This document shows, piece by piece, positions 1 through 8,058 of a stretch of 25,782 nucleotides of DNA. The DNA comes from [Eubacterium] saphenum. Its GTDB lineage: Bacteria; Bacillota; Clostridia; Lachnospirales; Anaerotignaceae. Position 1 is the first letter of the stretch. Every line of letters starts with the position of its first letter. The position numbers and the translations under genes are program-made. The notes below the pieces were generated by a model. The model made no database searches, was not told the DNA's origin, and worked only from the letters and a program-made list of their open reading frames with translations. The stretch covers positions 1-25,782 of the forward strand of contig SFGI01000033.1 in NCBI GenBank assembly GCA_004557645.1. Direction: 5' to 3'.

Positions 1-282
1 AAAAAACTTTTCGTGAAGATCATCCATCACGCCGTTTTCGCCCAGGGAATGATACTGCGTCCAGCAGTTATCAAAACTCTCCCTGGCGTAGATGGGCGCA
101 TACCCTCTTTCACTCCACTTGTTATAGTCTGCGATCATCTGGCTGCGAAGAAGGGCCTGCACGCCTTTTTTGACTGCCATATTATCGGCGGCATTCTTTT
201 TCACCATAGAATGGAGATATTGGAACCCGCCGAGGATGATGGTCGGCACACCCAGCAGACATAAAATCTGATAGACTGTCAT
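1..282 (-). CDS. Small membrane-anchored phage protein, 3' end cut by the window edge
   Basis: The frame is open from ATG at 282 to the left edge (94 codons, no stop reached), so the C-terminus is missing. The start follows a GGAGTGAGGAA ribosome site. Residues about 4-22 form one hydrophobic segment beginning MTVYQILCLLG. The rest is soluble, with a motif around YNKWSERGYAPIYARESF followed by CWTQYHSLGENGVMDD. I recognise this as a small conserved protein of Gram-positive phages found between tail-tip genes and the holin/lysin cassette. Its function is not known to me. It starts 14 bases after the tail endopeptidase-type gene and is probably on the same late transcript. A role close to lysis is inferred from position only. 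Confidence 0.8.
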   Translation of the reverse strand, partial: MTVYQILCLLGVPTIILGGFQYLHSMVKKNAADNMAVKKGVQALLRSQMIADYNKWSERGYAPIYARESFDNCWTQYHSLGENGVMDDLHEKFF

Positions 283-295
283 TTCCTCACTCCTC

Positions 296-1447
296 TCAAG
301 TCGTTCCAGACGCCACCGCGGCCTGTTCCGTTGTTACATGATGAGGATTGCTATGGTCGTTCAAATGGGCCTGTAATGCAGCCATGACAGCAGATGCGTT
401 CACATACGCGTTGGAAGCAAGATGACCGCTTCGCACGCCAGATGTAACGGAAGAAGCCAGCGTCGGCATGAAATCTCCCAATTCCACCTCGTTATACTGT
501 TCCAGAATGCAATCCCATTCATAAGAAATGACCCTCGCCTTTTTGTGAAATCCAATCTTACTGTGGATGACCGTAACGATATCCCCCAGCTGCACATCTT
601 CCAGAATAGCGTATTCCTTGTATTCCACTGTTTTGGACAAAGGAATGAAATCCACTTTGATATTCACCATGGGAATGTCAATACCTCCGTCCAACAGTGC
701 TTGTGCTTCTTCCCTCAGTTCTGCAACGGTCTTATTTTCATCCTCCAAGGTGTAGATTTTCGGATAAAGATACGCACCCAGATAGGGGCTGTCCACGGTG
801 GCAGATCCATTCTTCCCGTAACACTGGATACGGGTCTTGACTTCGCTTTCATCCTGCGTCACTTCCAGCCCGATCAGGTTTTTACCGTAGCGAATGGCAA
901 CGTCCCTGTCCTGCCCCATACTGGTTTTCATGGATACGTTGAAATGATCTCGTAGAATCTCCCCGCCGAAGCCTTTGACAAAACTGGTTGTATCGTCATC
1001 ATCTGACAAAAGAGCCTGTATGGGGTTCATTCTGCCAGTTGTCAGCGTACCAGGCTGGGAAATATCTGTGGTGAATGTAAATGGCATGGGATAGGCAAAG
1101 GCTCCCTGTAACGCCGACAAGGCCCCAGAAGCCATACCAGAATAGGAAATCGGCTGGCACTGGTTGTCCAGCAAATCATAAAAAATATGTCTGGCGTTGA
1201 CCGTTATTCCCTGCATATCTGGGCGTGTGCGGTAGATGCGGAAGGGCTGTCTTCCTCTGGGCGTAGATGCGTAGAGGATGCTCCCTTCCTCAATCCGTTT
1301 CCATTTGCCGTCATCGTCATAGGGGTGTTCTAGTTCCAATTCAAAAGCACCGTTCAATTCTTCCGTTACAATACAAGAGGCTGGAAGCAATGCACCCAGC
1401 CCTAAAGTATCGAAAGTTCGTGCAGTTTTTTCATGAATGGTAACCAT
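296..1447 (-). CDS. Prophage endopeptidase-type tail protein (Tal-like)
   Basis: 383 residues. The body resembles the prophage tail / tail-associated lysin family (Prophage_tail type), which forms the hub beneath the distal tail protein. Supporting segments are an N-terminal beta domain with FELELEHPYDDDGKW, a central NARHIFYDLLDN stretch, and a late GDIVTVIHSKIGFHKKARVISYEWD beta segment. The C-terminus carries LNDHSNPHHVTTEQ, the NPHxVT-type motif common at the ends of phage tail fibre proteins. No separate peptidoglycan-hydrolase domain is visible and the protein is short, so it may be only the structural hub. ATG 1447 lies five bases after the XkdX stop with a GGGGTGATGGC ribosome site. 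It is placed after BppU and XkdX, whereas this protein normally follows Dit directly. Confidence 0.82.
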   Translation of the reverse strand: MVTIHEKTARTFDTLGLGALLPASCIVTEELNGAFELELEHPYDDDGKWKRIEEGSILYASTPRGRQPFRIYRTRPDMQGITVNARHIFYDLLDNQCQPISYSGMASGALSALQGAFAYPMPFTFTTDISQPGTLTTGRMNPIQALLSDDDDTTSFVKGFGGEILRDHFNVSMKTSMGQDRDVAIRYGKNLIGLEVTQDESEVKTRIQCYGKNGSATVDSPYLGAYLYPKIYTLEDENKTVAELREEAQALLDGGIDIPMVNIKVDFIPLSKTVEYKEYAILEDVQLGDIVTVIHSKIGFHKKARVISYEWDCILEQYNEVELGDFMPTLASSVTSGVRSGHLASNAYVNASAVMAALQAHLNDHSNPHHVTTEQAAVASGTT

Positions 1448-1451
1448 GCCA

Positions 1452-1592
1452 TCACCCCATCAGTGCAATCAGTTCGTTATACTGTTCTTCGGTAATTCTG
1501 TTACACAGCAGGTACACATCCATCTTGTTTTTCAATTCTTCCTCATCGTATGTACCTCTTGTGATTTTATTTTTCAGCAATGTATAAATCAT
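1452..1592 (-). CDS. xkdX: XkdX family protein
   Basis: 46 residues, beginning MIYTLLKNKITRGTYDEEEL and ending ITEEQYNELIALMG. This short two-helix pattern (hydrophobic start, K-x-K-I-x-x-G-x-Y, then I-T-x-E-Q-Y-x-E-L) is typical of the XkdX family, tiny proteins encoded next to tail fibre and baseplate genes in Bacillota phages. The molecular role is not established. ATG 1592 follows a clear AAGGAGGAAAAGAC ribosome site. The gene lies 12 bases after the preceding small gene and five bases before the endopeptidase-type gene, so all are co-transcribed. Confidence 0.85.
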   Translation of the reverse strand: MIYTLLKNKITRGTYDEEELKNKMDVYLLCNRITEEQYNELIALMG

Positions 1593-1604
1593 GTCTTTTC
1601 CTCC

Positions 1605-1817
1605 TTATCCTAAATTTGCTTCCAGCAGGCAGGCTATGTATTCCGCAGTCAGTGCGGTGTCAATAGCGATCTGCTCCTGTTCTGTGAGTGATTGCGGTGT
1701 CGGTTCTGGCTCATGAACATTTGCAGCCTGTGTGATAATCATACCATTTGCGTAGGTATCTTTTCGCATTTCCACACCATTTTCATTGATGAACGTTTCT
1801 GTTTTGGTAATTCCCAT
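1605..1817 (-). CDS. Small tail-region protein, unknown function
   Basis: 70 residues from ATG 1817, chosen because a GGGGGT ribosome site lies nine bases upstream; a TTG at 1823 would sit too close to it. The protein begins MGITKTETFINENGVEMRKD, has a proline/glutamate-rich middle (HEPEPTPQSLTEQEQIAID), and ends in a short helix. Proteins of this kind commonly sit beside XkdX and BppU genes in Gram-positive phages, often at the ends of fibres or as chaperones. I do not recognise a named family. It lies 15 bases after the BppU gene. Confidence 0.7.
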   Translation of the reverse strand: MGITKTETFINENGVEMRKDTYANGMIITQAANVHEPEPTPQSLTEQEQIAIDTALTAEYIACLLEANLG

Positions 1818-1832
1818 GATCAAATACCCCCA

Positions 1833-2798
1833 TTATGTTTGTACGATATACTGCAATGCATAAGTCCCTGTTAAAGAAGATTTTGTATTGTTAGTAAGTT
1901 CAAGGCTTTCACTAAAATATAATTCCCATAGTGTATTAGAATAAAAACCGCAGTCTGTTCCATCCACTTTTACAGACATGTCGCTTACTGCATTTGGTGA
2001 TCCGTATATCAAAACCCGTCCAGAACCTTCTATTTTTGTTGTATTCCCACCTTTAGCAACACTTCCTTTAACAGTTTGTGTAAATTTCTTTGTCTGTGCT
2101 GTTACGCCAGCAATCTCATCTGAAGTTTTGCCAATAAGATGATTCAACTTCGCCATTGCAGTACCAGAAGAACCGCTTCCGCCTGTGTCATCCGTTTTAC
2201 CAATCAAATCCAACACACCCTGCACACTGGCATTTGCCAGTGCATCCGCATTCACACGATATACAGCCTCCAACATCTGCCAGAATGTCGTTGCCGGAAC
2301 AGATGCAGCAGTTTCCCCGGATTCCCCAAAGCTCTCAACCATGGTAGTCATCAGATCGTAGGCTTCATAAAGGTTCTGGAACAGCACTACTAATGCGCCG
2401 TATTCGTTGGAGGATTCGACACTGCCATTCGTCCGCAGGTTTGTTGTCACATCTATTTTGAATACCTTCGTGGACAAAATCTCTTCTGTCCCCCTCCAGA
2501 TGGAGACCTGCGCTTCCAACGTACCTTCCTTCGCCAGTGCCTGTGTGGAAAGCAGAAATTGACAGCGCCCCCTTGCCGCTTCTGTGATTTCCCCATCGTT
2601 GAAAAATTCCTCTAATGGGTTCGTGTTCGGGCGGCGCATATAGATGCGTACCGTGTGCCCCGTCAGGTCGATGGGGATGCCGTTGTTGAATAAATAGATA
2701 TCCAGATAACGGCTGTTCTGGTCGCCCTGCACCTCTGTTACAATGTCGTTGAAGCCACCGCTCACATCCAACCTCATTTTGTTATATGTTTTCGCCAT
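1833..2798 (-). CDS. Baseplate upper protein, BppU N-terminal type, probable receptor-binding structure
   Basis: 321 residues. The first ~130 residues fit the BppU N-terminal domain, a beta sandwich that attaches receptor-binding parts to the tail tip: LDVSGGFNDIVTEVQGDQNS, then LDIYLFNNGIPIDLTGHTVRIYMRRP and EAQVSIWRGTEEILSTKVFKIDV. A helical linker follows (EYGALVVLFQNLYEAYDLM), then a Gly/Ser-rich segment GGSGSSGT near residue 210 and a beta-rich C-terminal head of about 90 residues. The bases encoding that head look more AT-rich than the N-terminal part, as expected for an exchanged receptor-binding tip. The start follows GGAGTGAGGAT and lies only 29 bases after an intrinsic terminator, with no promoter I can see between them, so expression seems to need readthrough. 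Confidence 0.78.
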   Translation of the reverse strand: MAKTYNKMRLDVSGGFNDIVTEVQGDQNSRYLDIYLFNNGIPIDLTGHTVRIYMRRPNTNPLEEFFNDGEITEAARGRCQFLLSTQALAKEGTLEAQVSIWRGTEEILSTKVFKIDVTTNLRTNGSVESSNEYGALVVLFQNLYEAYDLMTTMVESFGESGETAASVPATTFWQMLEAVYRVNADALANASVQGVLDLIGKTDDTGGSGSSGTAMAKLNHLIGKTSDEIAGVTAQTKKFTQTVKGSVAKGGNTTKIEGSGRVLIYGSPNAVSDMSVKVDGTDCGFYSNTLWELYFSESLELTNNTKSSLTGTYALQYIVQT

Positions 2799-2826
2799 AT
2801 CCTCACTCCTTTCAAAAAAACCGCAT

Positions 2827-2855
2827 CAAAAAAGCACATCCTTTTTCAGATGCGC
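2827..2855 (-). terminator. Intrinsic terminator of the toxin mRNA (and of the Dit-side transcript)
   Basis: Read on the minus strand, a 7-bp stem GCGCATC/GATGTGC (one G-U pair) with loop TGAAAAAG is followed directly by a run of six T. The GATGCG half can also pair with CGCATC-type bases seven positions further on, giving a second overlapping hairpin followed by seven T at 2814-2820. It closes the transcription unit of the small toxin and sits just before the BppU start. Confidence 0.8.
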
Positions 2856-2860
2856 CGTTA

Positions 2861-2889
2861 TTGACAGAACTCTTTGTGTTTGTTATGAT
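2861..2889 (+). promoter_or_regulatory. Promoter of the antisense RNA (antitoxin)
   Basis: A perfect -35 box TTGACA (2861-2866), exactly 17 bases, then TATGAT (2884-2889). This near-consensus housekeeping promoter faces right, against all surrounding genes. Start of transcription is expected near 2896. No coding sequence follows, only a short stretch that ends in a terminator. Confidence 0.85.
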
Positions 2890-2895
2890 AACAAT

Positions 2896-2978
2896 AAGAA
2901 AGGATTACCGCTTCCTCAAGGCGGCTAGTCCTAAATGGGTTTTGCCGTCTAACTTGTCAGGTTAGGCGGTCTTTTTTT
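2896..2978 (+). ncRNA. Antisense antitoxin RNA of a type I toxin-antitoxin pair
   Basis: A short plus-strand RNA of about 80 nt is predicted between the consensus promoter and a strong intrinsic terminator. The terminator has a 10-bp stem GCCGTCTAAC/GTTAGGCGGT (2944-2953 with 2961-2970), a seven-base loop and a T7 tract (2972-2978). An internal hairpin CCGCTT/AAGGCGG lies near 2908-2924. The RNA is fully complementary to the 3' untranslated part of the toxin mRNA, which runs on the other strand from about 3107 to 2827. Convergent genes overlapping at their 3' ends are the arrangement of txpA/RatA and bsr-type systems of Bacillota. The exact ends are inferred. Confidence 0.78.
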
Positions 2979-3057
2979 ATTTCCGTTTGTTTTGCAACAA
3001 GGAAATGATTCCGATGATTACAAGACAAAAAGCAAATAAGCCCTCATATGTAACCAT
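2977..3057 (-). CDS. Holin-like toxin peptide of a type I toxin-antitoxin system
   Basis: 26 residues. It begins MVTYEGLFAFCLVIIG, continues as one hydrophobic helix to about residue 21, and ends with a basic QNKRK tail. This is the signature of the putative holin-like toxin family (Hol-Tox) and related membrane toxins such as TxpA. It is preceded by a near-perfect AAAGGAGGTGGCGCCT ribosome site and by its own promoter. The 5' leader contains a small hairpin AGCGA/TCGCT that could limit translation. It lies between Dit and BppU and is independent of both. It could instead be an accessory holin, but the antisense RNA argues for a toxin-antitoxin unit. Confidence 0.85.
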   Translation of the reverse strand: MVTYEGLFAFCLVIIGIISLLQNKRK

Positions 3058-3114
3058 AGGCGCCACCTCCTTTCGGGGGAAGTGACCAACCGCCAAGCGA
3101 TAATCCTCGCTCAA

Positions 3115-3143
3115 ATCATACCATAGTTTTCCTTTTTCGACAA
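3115..3143 (-). promoter_or_regulatory. Promoter of the toxin gene
   Basis: On the minus strand, TTGTCG (3143-3138), exactly 17 bases, then TATGAT (3120-3115). Transcription would begin near 3107, giving a leader of about 50 bases with a small hairpin and then the strong ribosome site of the 26-residue toxin. The -35 box abuts the end of the Dit gene. Confidence 0.75.
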
Positions 3144-3145
3144 CA

Positions 3146-3835
3146 TCAGAGCCAACGCCACTTTGGCTGAATCTCTATCTTTGTTACGTTCCCAGTCCAG
3201 CTGATGGCATTTTCGCCAACCTCGAAACGGGGGAAGGTTTCTCCGCCGTATTTGCTGTTCTGGTTCATGTTCCCTTTGAATACTTCCATCATTTCGCTGT
3301 CGATGGTGATGCTTTCGTTCACGCCGTACAGGGGGAAATCTGTTCCGTTGATGCTCAGTGTGATATCCCCGCTGCCGTATACCGTGATGATGGGTTCCGA
3401 ATAGACCGTACCGCTGTTTCGGATGATGGTGGGGGCGGTCAGTTCCAGATCATCCCGGAATGGGTTGGCTCTGTATTTGAATGGCTGTACCTTGAACTGC
3501 AGCAGGAAACTGTTATACAAATAAATCTGATCGGCAATGGAAATCTTGTTGTAAATAGATGCCTGATAGACCTTATCCGGCTCTGTGGACAGGATCAATT
3601 CCCCTGCCCCGTTGAGCCATGCCACAATTTCATCCAGTCTGTCGCTTCCTCTTGTACCACACTCTATAGAAATAACGTATGCATCATAGGTTTCTTCATC
3701 CTGTGTCAGATTGCCGCTTCTGCCGGGAATCTCGATCTCCTCCACCCTTCTGGCAGGGCGTACCCGTTGGGGTGCGGAAGAGATCAGGATACCATAATCC
3801 TTACTGTTTTTTCCTTTGAATCTGAACCATCCCAT
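3146..3835 (-). CDS. Distal tail protein (Dit), siphovirus tail component family
   Basis: 229 residues. Dit forms the hexameric ring joining the tail tube to the tip. The N-terminus MGWFRFKGKNSKDYGILISS and the following EEIEIPGRSGNLTQDEETYD match the family pattern, in which a PGRSG-type loop follows the first strands. A middle KVQPFKYRANPF segment and a C-terminal galectin-like beta region (SGTVYSEPIITVYGSGDITL) fit the usual two-domain plan, and the length is typical. It begins directly at the end of the tape measure gene (the stop of one adjoins the start of the other), with an AAAGGAGG-type site inside the tape measure end. Confidence 0.88.
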   Translation of the reverse strand: MGWFRFKGKNSKDYGILISSAPQRVRPARRVEEIEIPGRSGNLTQDEETYDAYVISIECGTRGSDRLDEIVAWLNGAGELILSTEPDKVYQASIYNKISIADQIYLYNSFLLQFKVQPFKYRANPFRDDLELTAPTIIRNSGTVYSEPIITVYGSGDITLSINGTDFPLYGVNESITIDSEMMEVFKGNMNQNSKYGGETFPRFEVGENAISWTGNVTKIEIQPKWRWL

Positions 3836-6800
3836 TTATGCGCCTCCTTTCGCCAATGCGTTTCGTCTGCGGGCAAATTCCATTTCCTGCATCATGCTGG
3901 GAATAGCTTCCTTGCTGTCATTGTGGAAATGCTCGATCTGCAGGATCGTATCCCCTTCCTGATAGGTCGTTGTGGTAGTCGTGTAGTTTGTGGCACCTCT
4001 GGCCTGTACGGCAATATCCCCGGTCAGCTTCTGCATACCATCCTGCATGGCGGCTTTCATCCGTTCATAGGCATTTGCCATTCGTCTTTCCAGACCTGTA
4101 GAGAGGCTTTCGCCGATATCTGCAGAAACTGTTTCCATACGATCAGACCAGCCAACACCGATGCCCTGGGCCATGTAGTCGCCGATCTCTGCCATCACGC
4201 GTGAAGGGGAATTGATATCCAGATCTTTTTTCGCTCTGCGAACCGCATCCGCAATGACCTTCGCCACTGCATTGACTACGCCGCTTCGCCCATCCTCGAT
4301 GCCCTTGGCAACGCCGTCCATCATCATTTCGCCAACGTCTCGGAACTCCTTGTAGAATCCCTCGATCAAAGAAATCAGCGTATCTTTCAGCTCTTCGATG
4401 TATTCCGTCAGAACAGGTTCCTGCTCTTTCATCCCATCGATGATCTGCAGCATATTTCCTTCTTTGGTGGCATCGCTGGCACCTTCTACGGCACCGGACA
4501 CAGCATCCGCAAGGGTCGCACCAATGGCAGAGCCATCCGCTTCCAAACCTGCTTTCAGGCTTTCGGATGCCTCTGTACCAACGTTGTAAAACTCTGCTTT
4601 CACTCCATCCAGAAATGCGGGAAGCTGCCCTGTATAGGACTGTTCCAGTGCGTCAAATTCATTTTTGTAGAATTTCTCTGCAACGCTCTGGGCGGCCTGC
4701 TGTTTCTGTTCGAAAAGGCTCACATATTTGTCGAATTTTGTATCGGACATGGAGATCAGTTTATCCATGTAGTCCATGGCATCCTTCACACCCATGCCGG
4801 AAATCTCGTTCAACAGACCATCAGAAATGCCTTTTTCTTTCAGCTTGTCGGTGGCTTCACCGTATTTTTCCAGCTGTCTGATATCGTCTTTGATATCGCC
4901 AAGTTTGAATAATTCATTGCCTTCTTCTGTCTTGACCCTCTCAAACAGGTCACCATAGTCGGAAAGCTTGCTCTGTAAACCCTCCTGCTTTCGCTCGATG
5001 GATTCCAGTGCGGATTCATATTCCTGCTGGAATTGTCTCAGCATAGAAATGCGGTCCTGCAAAGCTGCCTGCTCCGCATCACGGGCGGCTTTCGCCTGCT
5101 TTTTGTTCCAGTCCGCCTCGATTTCAGCTATTTCCTTCTGGATCTTCTGTTTATTCTTCTTTTCAGCCTTATTCAGTTCTTCATGTTTTTCCGCAAGCTG
5201 CTTCTTATACTGTTCCAGTTCTTCCGCCGCCTGAATCTCATCTGCCTGTTTCTGCATTTCTTTCAGGGCGGCATTGTTTTTGGAAAGCTCGCTTTTCAGC
5301 ACATCACCGACCTTCTTGGCTGTTCTCCTGGCATAATCCACTGCAGTTTCCGTTCCTGCCATGGCAGAAACGATACCATCCGTCACGCTTTCCGCAGCAT
5401 CGATAGCTTCCTGTCCGCTTTCCGTGATACCGACAGCGATACCTTCGCCGATTGGTTTCCCGATTTCATCTCGCATCAACTTGGAAGGGGAGTTTATCCT
5501 AAATCCGCTCTTCAGCTTATCCAGCACAAAGTCCTTTGCTTCTCCTGCGACCTTTCCAAGGTTTTTGAATCCATCTTTGATGCCATTGATAATACCATCA
5601 ATGATATTTTTGCCGATGTTCTTCAGTTCTGTTTTGAACTCATTAAGACCGAATTTTTCCTTGAACTTGGCAAAGGTTTCCGTGGCGGCGGTTTTCATGG
5701 ATTCACCCATGCTGGTAATGCCGTTTTTGATACCAGTAATAAGCTGTTTGCCCAGATTCAGCCACTGGAATGCCATGAACGCAGAAACAATAGCTTCAAT
5801 GATTTTGGGGATATTGGATACCAAAACAGGAATGTTCTGAATCAACCCTGCCGCAAATCTTGTAATGATGTAAAGAGCTGCATCCAGCAGTCTGGGTGCA
5901 TTGTCATTGATGACATTAGCGATATTGATAACGATTTCAGGAATCTTCTCGATTAACTGTGGAATAGCATTTATGATGCCCTGTCCGAGAGCCAGAATGA
6001 TATCAATACCCGCCTGCAGGATGGTATCTGCATTAGATGTCAGGTTTTCCACCAGTGCGGCAATGGTTTCCACAGCCACAGGCACCATTTCTGGCAGGCT
6101 TTCTGTAATGCCGTCTGCCAGAGAAACAATCAGGCTTGCCGCAGTGTCCGCAATCATGGGAAGCAGTTCCAAGATTCCAGAGCCCAGTGTGCTGATAATA
6201 GACAGCGCACCTTCCGCCAGGCTGTCTCCGTTTTCCTGGATACCTTCTACCAGACTGCCTACTGCCTGCACACCAAGTTCCACCAGATTCGGCAGAAGTT
6301 CATTTGTCAGTGTTGGCAGTGCCGCCGCAATCTCCGGTGCCAGTCCGGCTACCAGTTTCCCCATGCCTTCGATCACAACACCGATTCTGGGCAGAAGGTT
6401 TTCGGCAACAGTGCCGACACTTTCAATGAAATTGCTCAACAGGATATCAAAATCCTGCGTATCATCCGCCATGCCGACCATCAGGTTTGTCCAGGATGCT
6501 TTCATGCTGGCAATGCTGCCTTGAATGGTTGTGCTGGCTTCCTTGGCTGTAGTACCAAGCTGTTCACTGACTTCTCTGCCAGTGTTTTTATAGATTTCCG
6601 CTGCTTCTTCTGCAGTTCGTCCAGAAATTTCCATTTCACCCTGAATCACATGGATGGCTTCCACGATATCCGCATAGGAAGAAATATCGTACTTGATACC
6701 GGATAGCTTCTCTGCTTCCTGCAACAGTCTCTGCATTTCTTCCTTGGTGCCGCCATAACCCAGTTTCAGATTATCCAGCATAGTATAGTTCTGCTTCGCA

Positions 6801-7252
6801 AACCCCTGATATGCATTCTGGATGAGTTCCATACTGGTGCCCATCTTATTGGCATTATCCGCCATATCTGTGATGGCCTTGTTGGCTACCTGTGCAGCCG
6901 CATCCGTATCACCGCCCAAGCTCTGCAGCAGGCTTGCAGAGAAGCTTGTAACGGTCTCCATATAGGCATTGGCGGATAATCCAGCCGTTTTATAGGCGTT
7001 ATCTGCATAGGACTGTACCAAATCCGCACTCTTGTCAAATAGAGTTTCCACGCCGCCTGTCAGCTGTTCATAATCTGCGTAGGCATTGATACACGCAGTA
7101 CCTAATGCCGCAATCCCGGCAGATGCAGTACCTACCGCCGCCGCTGTGGCCTTCATAGTGGTGCTTACTGCACTGCCAAGGCTTTTCAGCTTGCTTTTAA
7201 AATCGTTGTCATCACCTTTGATTTTGATAACAACAGAGCCGTTTTCTGCCAA
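3836..7252 (-). CDS. Tail tape measure protein
   Basis: 1138 residues from TTG 7252. This start is chosen because GAGAGGTGA lies five to six bases upstream and gives MAENGSVVIKIKGDD, the usual beginning of these proteins; a GTG at 7261 overlaps that ribosome site. Features in order: an Ala/Gly-rich N-terminal helix, a TP901-type core (MGTSMELIQNAYQGFAKQNY near 140-160), long hydrophobic helices with repeated LPxLxxxxxP patterns (about 290-500), a charged coiled coil (about 690-760), and two FRINSPSKLMRDEIG / LDINSPSRVMAEIGDY motifs. By the usual 0.15 nm per residue the tail would be about 170 nm long. The duplicated INSPS motifs suggest a repeated C-terminal unit. Confidence 0.95.
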   Translation of the reverse strand: MAENGSVVIKIKGDDNDFKSKLKSLGSAVSTTMKATAAAVGTASAGIAALGTACINAYADYEQLTGGVETLFDKSADLVQSYADNAYKTAGLSANAYMETVTSFSASLLQSLGGDTDAAAQVANKAITDMADNANKMGTSMELIQNAYQGFAKQNYTMLDNLKLGYGGTKEEMQRLLQEAEKLSGIKYDISSYADIVEAIHVIQGEMEISGRTAEEAAEIYKNTGREVSEQLGTTAKEASTTIQGSIASMKASWTNLMVGMADDTQDFDILLSNFIESVGTVAENLLPRIGVVIEGMGKLVAGLAPEIAAALPTLTNELLPNLVELGVQAVGSLVEGIQENGDSLAEGALSIISTLGSGILELLPMIADTAASLIVSLADGITESLPEMVPVAVETIAALVENLTSNADTILQAGIDIILALGQGIINAIPQLIEKIPEIVINIANVINDNAPRLLDAALYIITRFAAGLIQNIPVLVSNIPKIIEAIVSAFMAFQWLNLGKQLITGIKNGITSMGESMKTAATETFAKFKEKFGLNEFKTELKNIGKNIIDGIINGIKDGFKNLGKVAGEAKDFVLDKLKSGFRINSPSKLMRDEIGKPIGEGIAVGITESGQEAIDAAESVTDGIVSAMAGTETAVDYARRTAKKVGDVLKSELSKNNAALKEMQKQADEIQAAEELEQYKKQLAEKHEELNKAEKKNKQKIQKEIAEIEADWNKKQAKAARDAEQAALQDRISMLRQFQQEYESALESIERKQEGLQSKLSDYGDLFERVKTEEGNELFKLGDIKDDIRQLEKYGEATDKLKEKGISDGLLNEISGMGVKDAMDYMDKLISMSDTKFDKYVSLFEQKQQAAQSVAEKFYKNEFDALEQSYTGQLPAFLDGVKAEFYNVGTEASESLKAGLEADGSAIGATLADAVSGAVEGASDATKEGNMLQIIDGMKEQEPVLTEYIEELKDTLISLIEGFYKEFRDVGEMMMDGVAKGIEDGRSGVVNAVAKVIADAVRRAKKDLDINSPSRVMAEIGDYMAQGIGVGWSDRMETVSADIGESLSTGLERRMANAYERMKAAMQDGMQKLTGDIAVQARGATNYTTTTTTYQEGDTILQIEHFHNDSKEAIPSMMQEMEFARRRNALAKGGA

Positions 7253-7303
7253 TGGTTTCACCTCTCTTCGTTGGTGTTGGTGTCGTCATCGGCAACTCAG
7301 GCT

Positions 7304-7450
7304 CTACTTGACGTTTATCTTGATTTCAAATACTTTCTTGCATTTTCGCCCTTTACAGCGTAAAAAAAGCCCTTTACACACAGCATCCTTGTTGTATGTA
7401 ATGGGCATTTCATAACCGCAGTAGGGGCATTTTACTTTTCCTTCATGCAC
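7304..7450 (-). CDS. Small Com-like zinc-finger protein
   Basis: 48 residues from GTG 7450. The start is set by a perfect GAGGTGAT ribosome site five bases upstream inside the Gp15-type gene. The product reads MHEGKVKCPYCGYEMPITYN, then cysteines at 25, 32 and 37 and a basic tail. The CPYCG knuckle plus later cysteines indicates a zinc-binding fold like Com, the small translational activator of phage Mu. Similar small proteins are found before tape measure genes in Clostridia phages. The function here is unknown; RNA binding is possible by analogy. It overlaps the end of the Gp15-type gene by 19 bases and ends about 50 bases before the tape measure start. Confidence 0.78.
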   Translation of the reverse strand: MHEGKVKCPYCGYEMPITYNKDAVCKGLFLRCKGRKCKKVFEIKINVK

Positions 7451-8058
7451 TTCATCACCTCGTCTACCTTCCCATCCCCCATCAGGGCAGCTTCCAGCGC
7501 AGACCGATGTTTTTCCATCCGTTCCGGCAGGGGAAGTTCGTAATGCCGCTTCATGGCATTGTAGTAGTCCTTCTGTGCCTGCGGCATATCGCCTTTGATC
7601 TCTACCGCCCGACAGCGCATGACCTCTTTTATCACCCTGTCATCCTCAAAGGATTCAAACAGAGCCATAAACTGCCACCAGTGCAGGTTTGTACAGCTTA
7701 AATCAATGCCGTATTGGGTCAGGAACGCCCCGTAGATAAGCCCTGCATCATGGGTGAAGGAATAAATAGGCGGCTGGTAAACATCCTCTCCTGCGGCTTG
7801 TCCACACCGTTTCCGAGGCTTCTCTTTCCTGCCGCATTGCCAGAAGAAACACATCTTTTCCACAGCAATATCAACCTCTGCAGGGATGCAGCCGTAAAAC
7901 AGAAGCAAAGCCTGTTCCGCTTTCTCCGCCTCCGTCAGGCTGTCGGAAGAGAAAATCTCCTCCAATTCCAGCATGGTGCGAAAATCAGAGGAGATTTCAT
8001 ATTCTTTTCCGCCGATCAGAAAGGAAGTGGGAAGATTTCCTGTCAGAAGTTCTTTCAT
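7432..8058 (-). CDS. Gp15-type tail assembly protein
   Basis: 208 residues. The pattern fits the bacteriophage Gp15 family, encoded just before the tape measure and thought to act as the second tail assembly chaperone. Recognisable pieces are LPTSFLIGGKEYEISSDFRTML, then AEQALLLFYGCIPAEVDIAV and SFTHDAGLIYGAFLTQYGID followed by LHWWQFMALFESF. It starts at an ATGA overlap with the gene before it, indicating translational coupling. It also contains the start of the zinc-finger gene near its end. Confidence 0.85.
   Translation of the reverse strand: MKELLTGNLPTSFLIGGKEYEISSDFRTMLELEEIFSSDSLTEAEKAEQALLLFYGCIPAEVDIAVEKMCFFWQCGRKEKPRKRCGQAAGEDVYQPPIYSFTHDAGLIYGAFLTQYGIDLSCTNLHWWQFMALFESFEDDRVIKEVMRCRAVEIKGDMPQAQKDYYNAMKRHYELPLPERMEKHRSALEAALMGDGKVDEVMKCMKEK

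Noticed and set aside
5033..5956. Long plus-strand open frame under the tape measure gene
   Set aside because: No ribosome site, low-complexity Phe/Leu/Ser-rich product; it is the antisense shadow of a clear gene. The same applies to the long plus-strand frames at 8482-9477 and 10535-11950.
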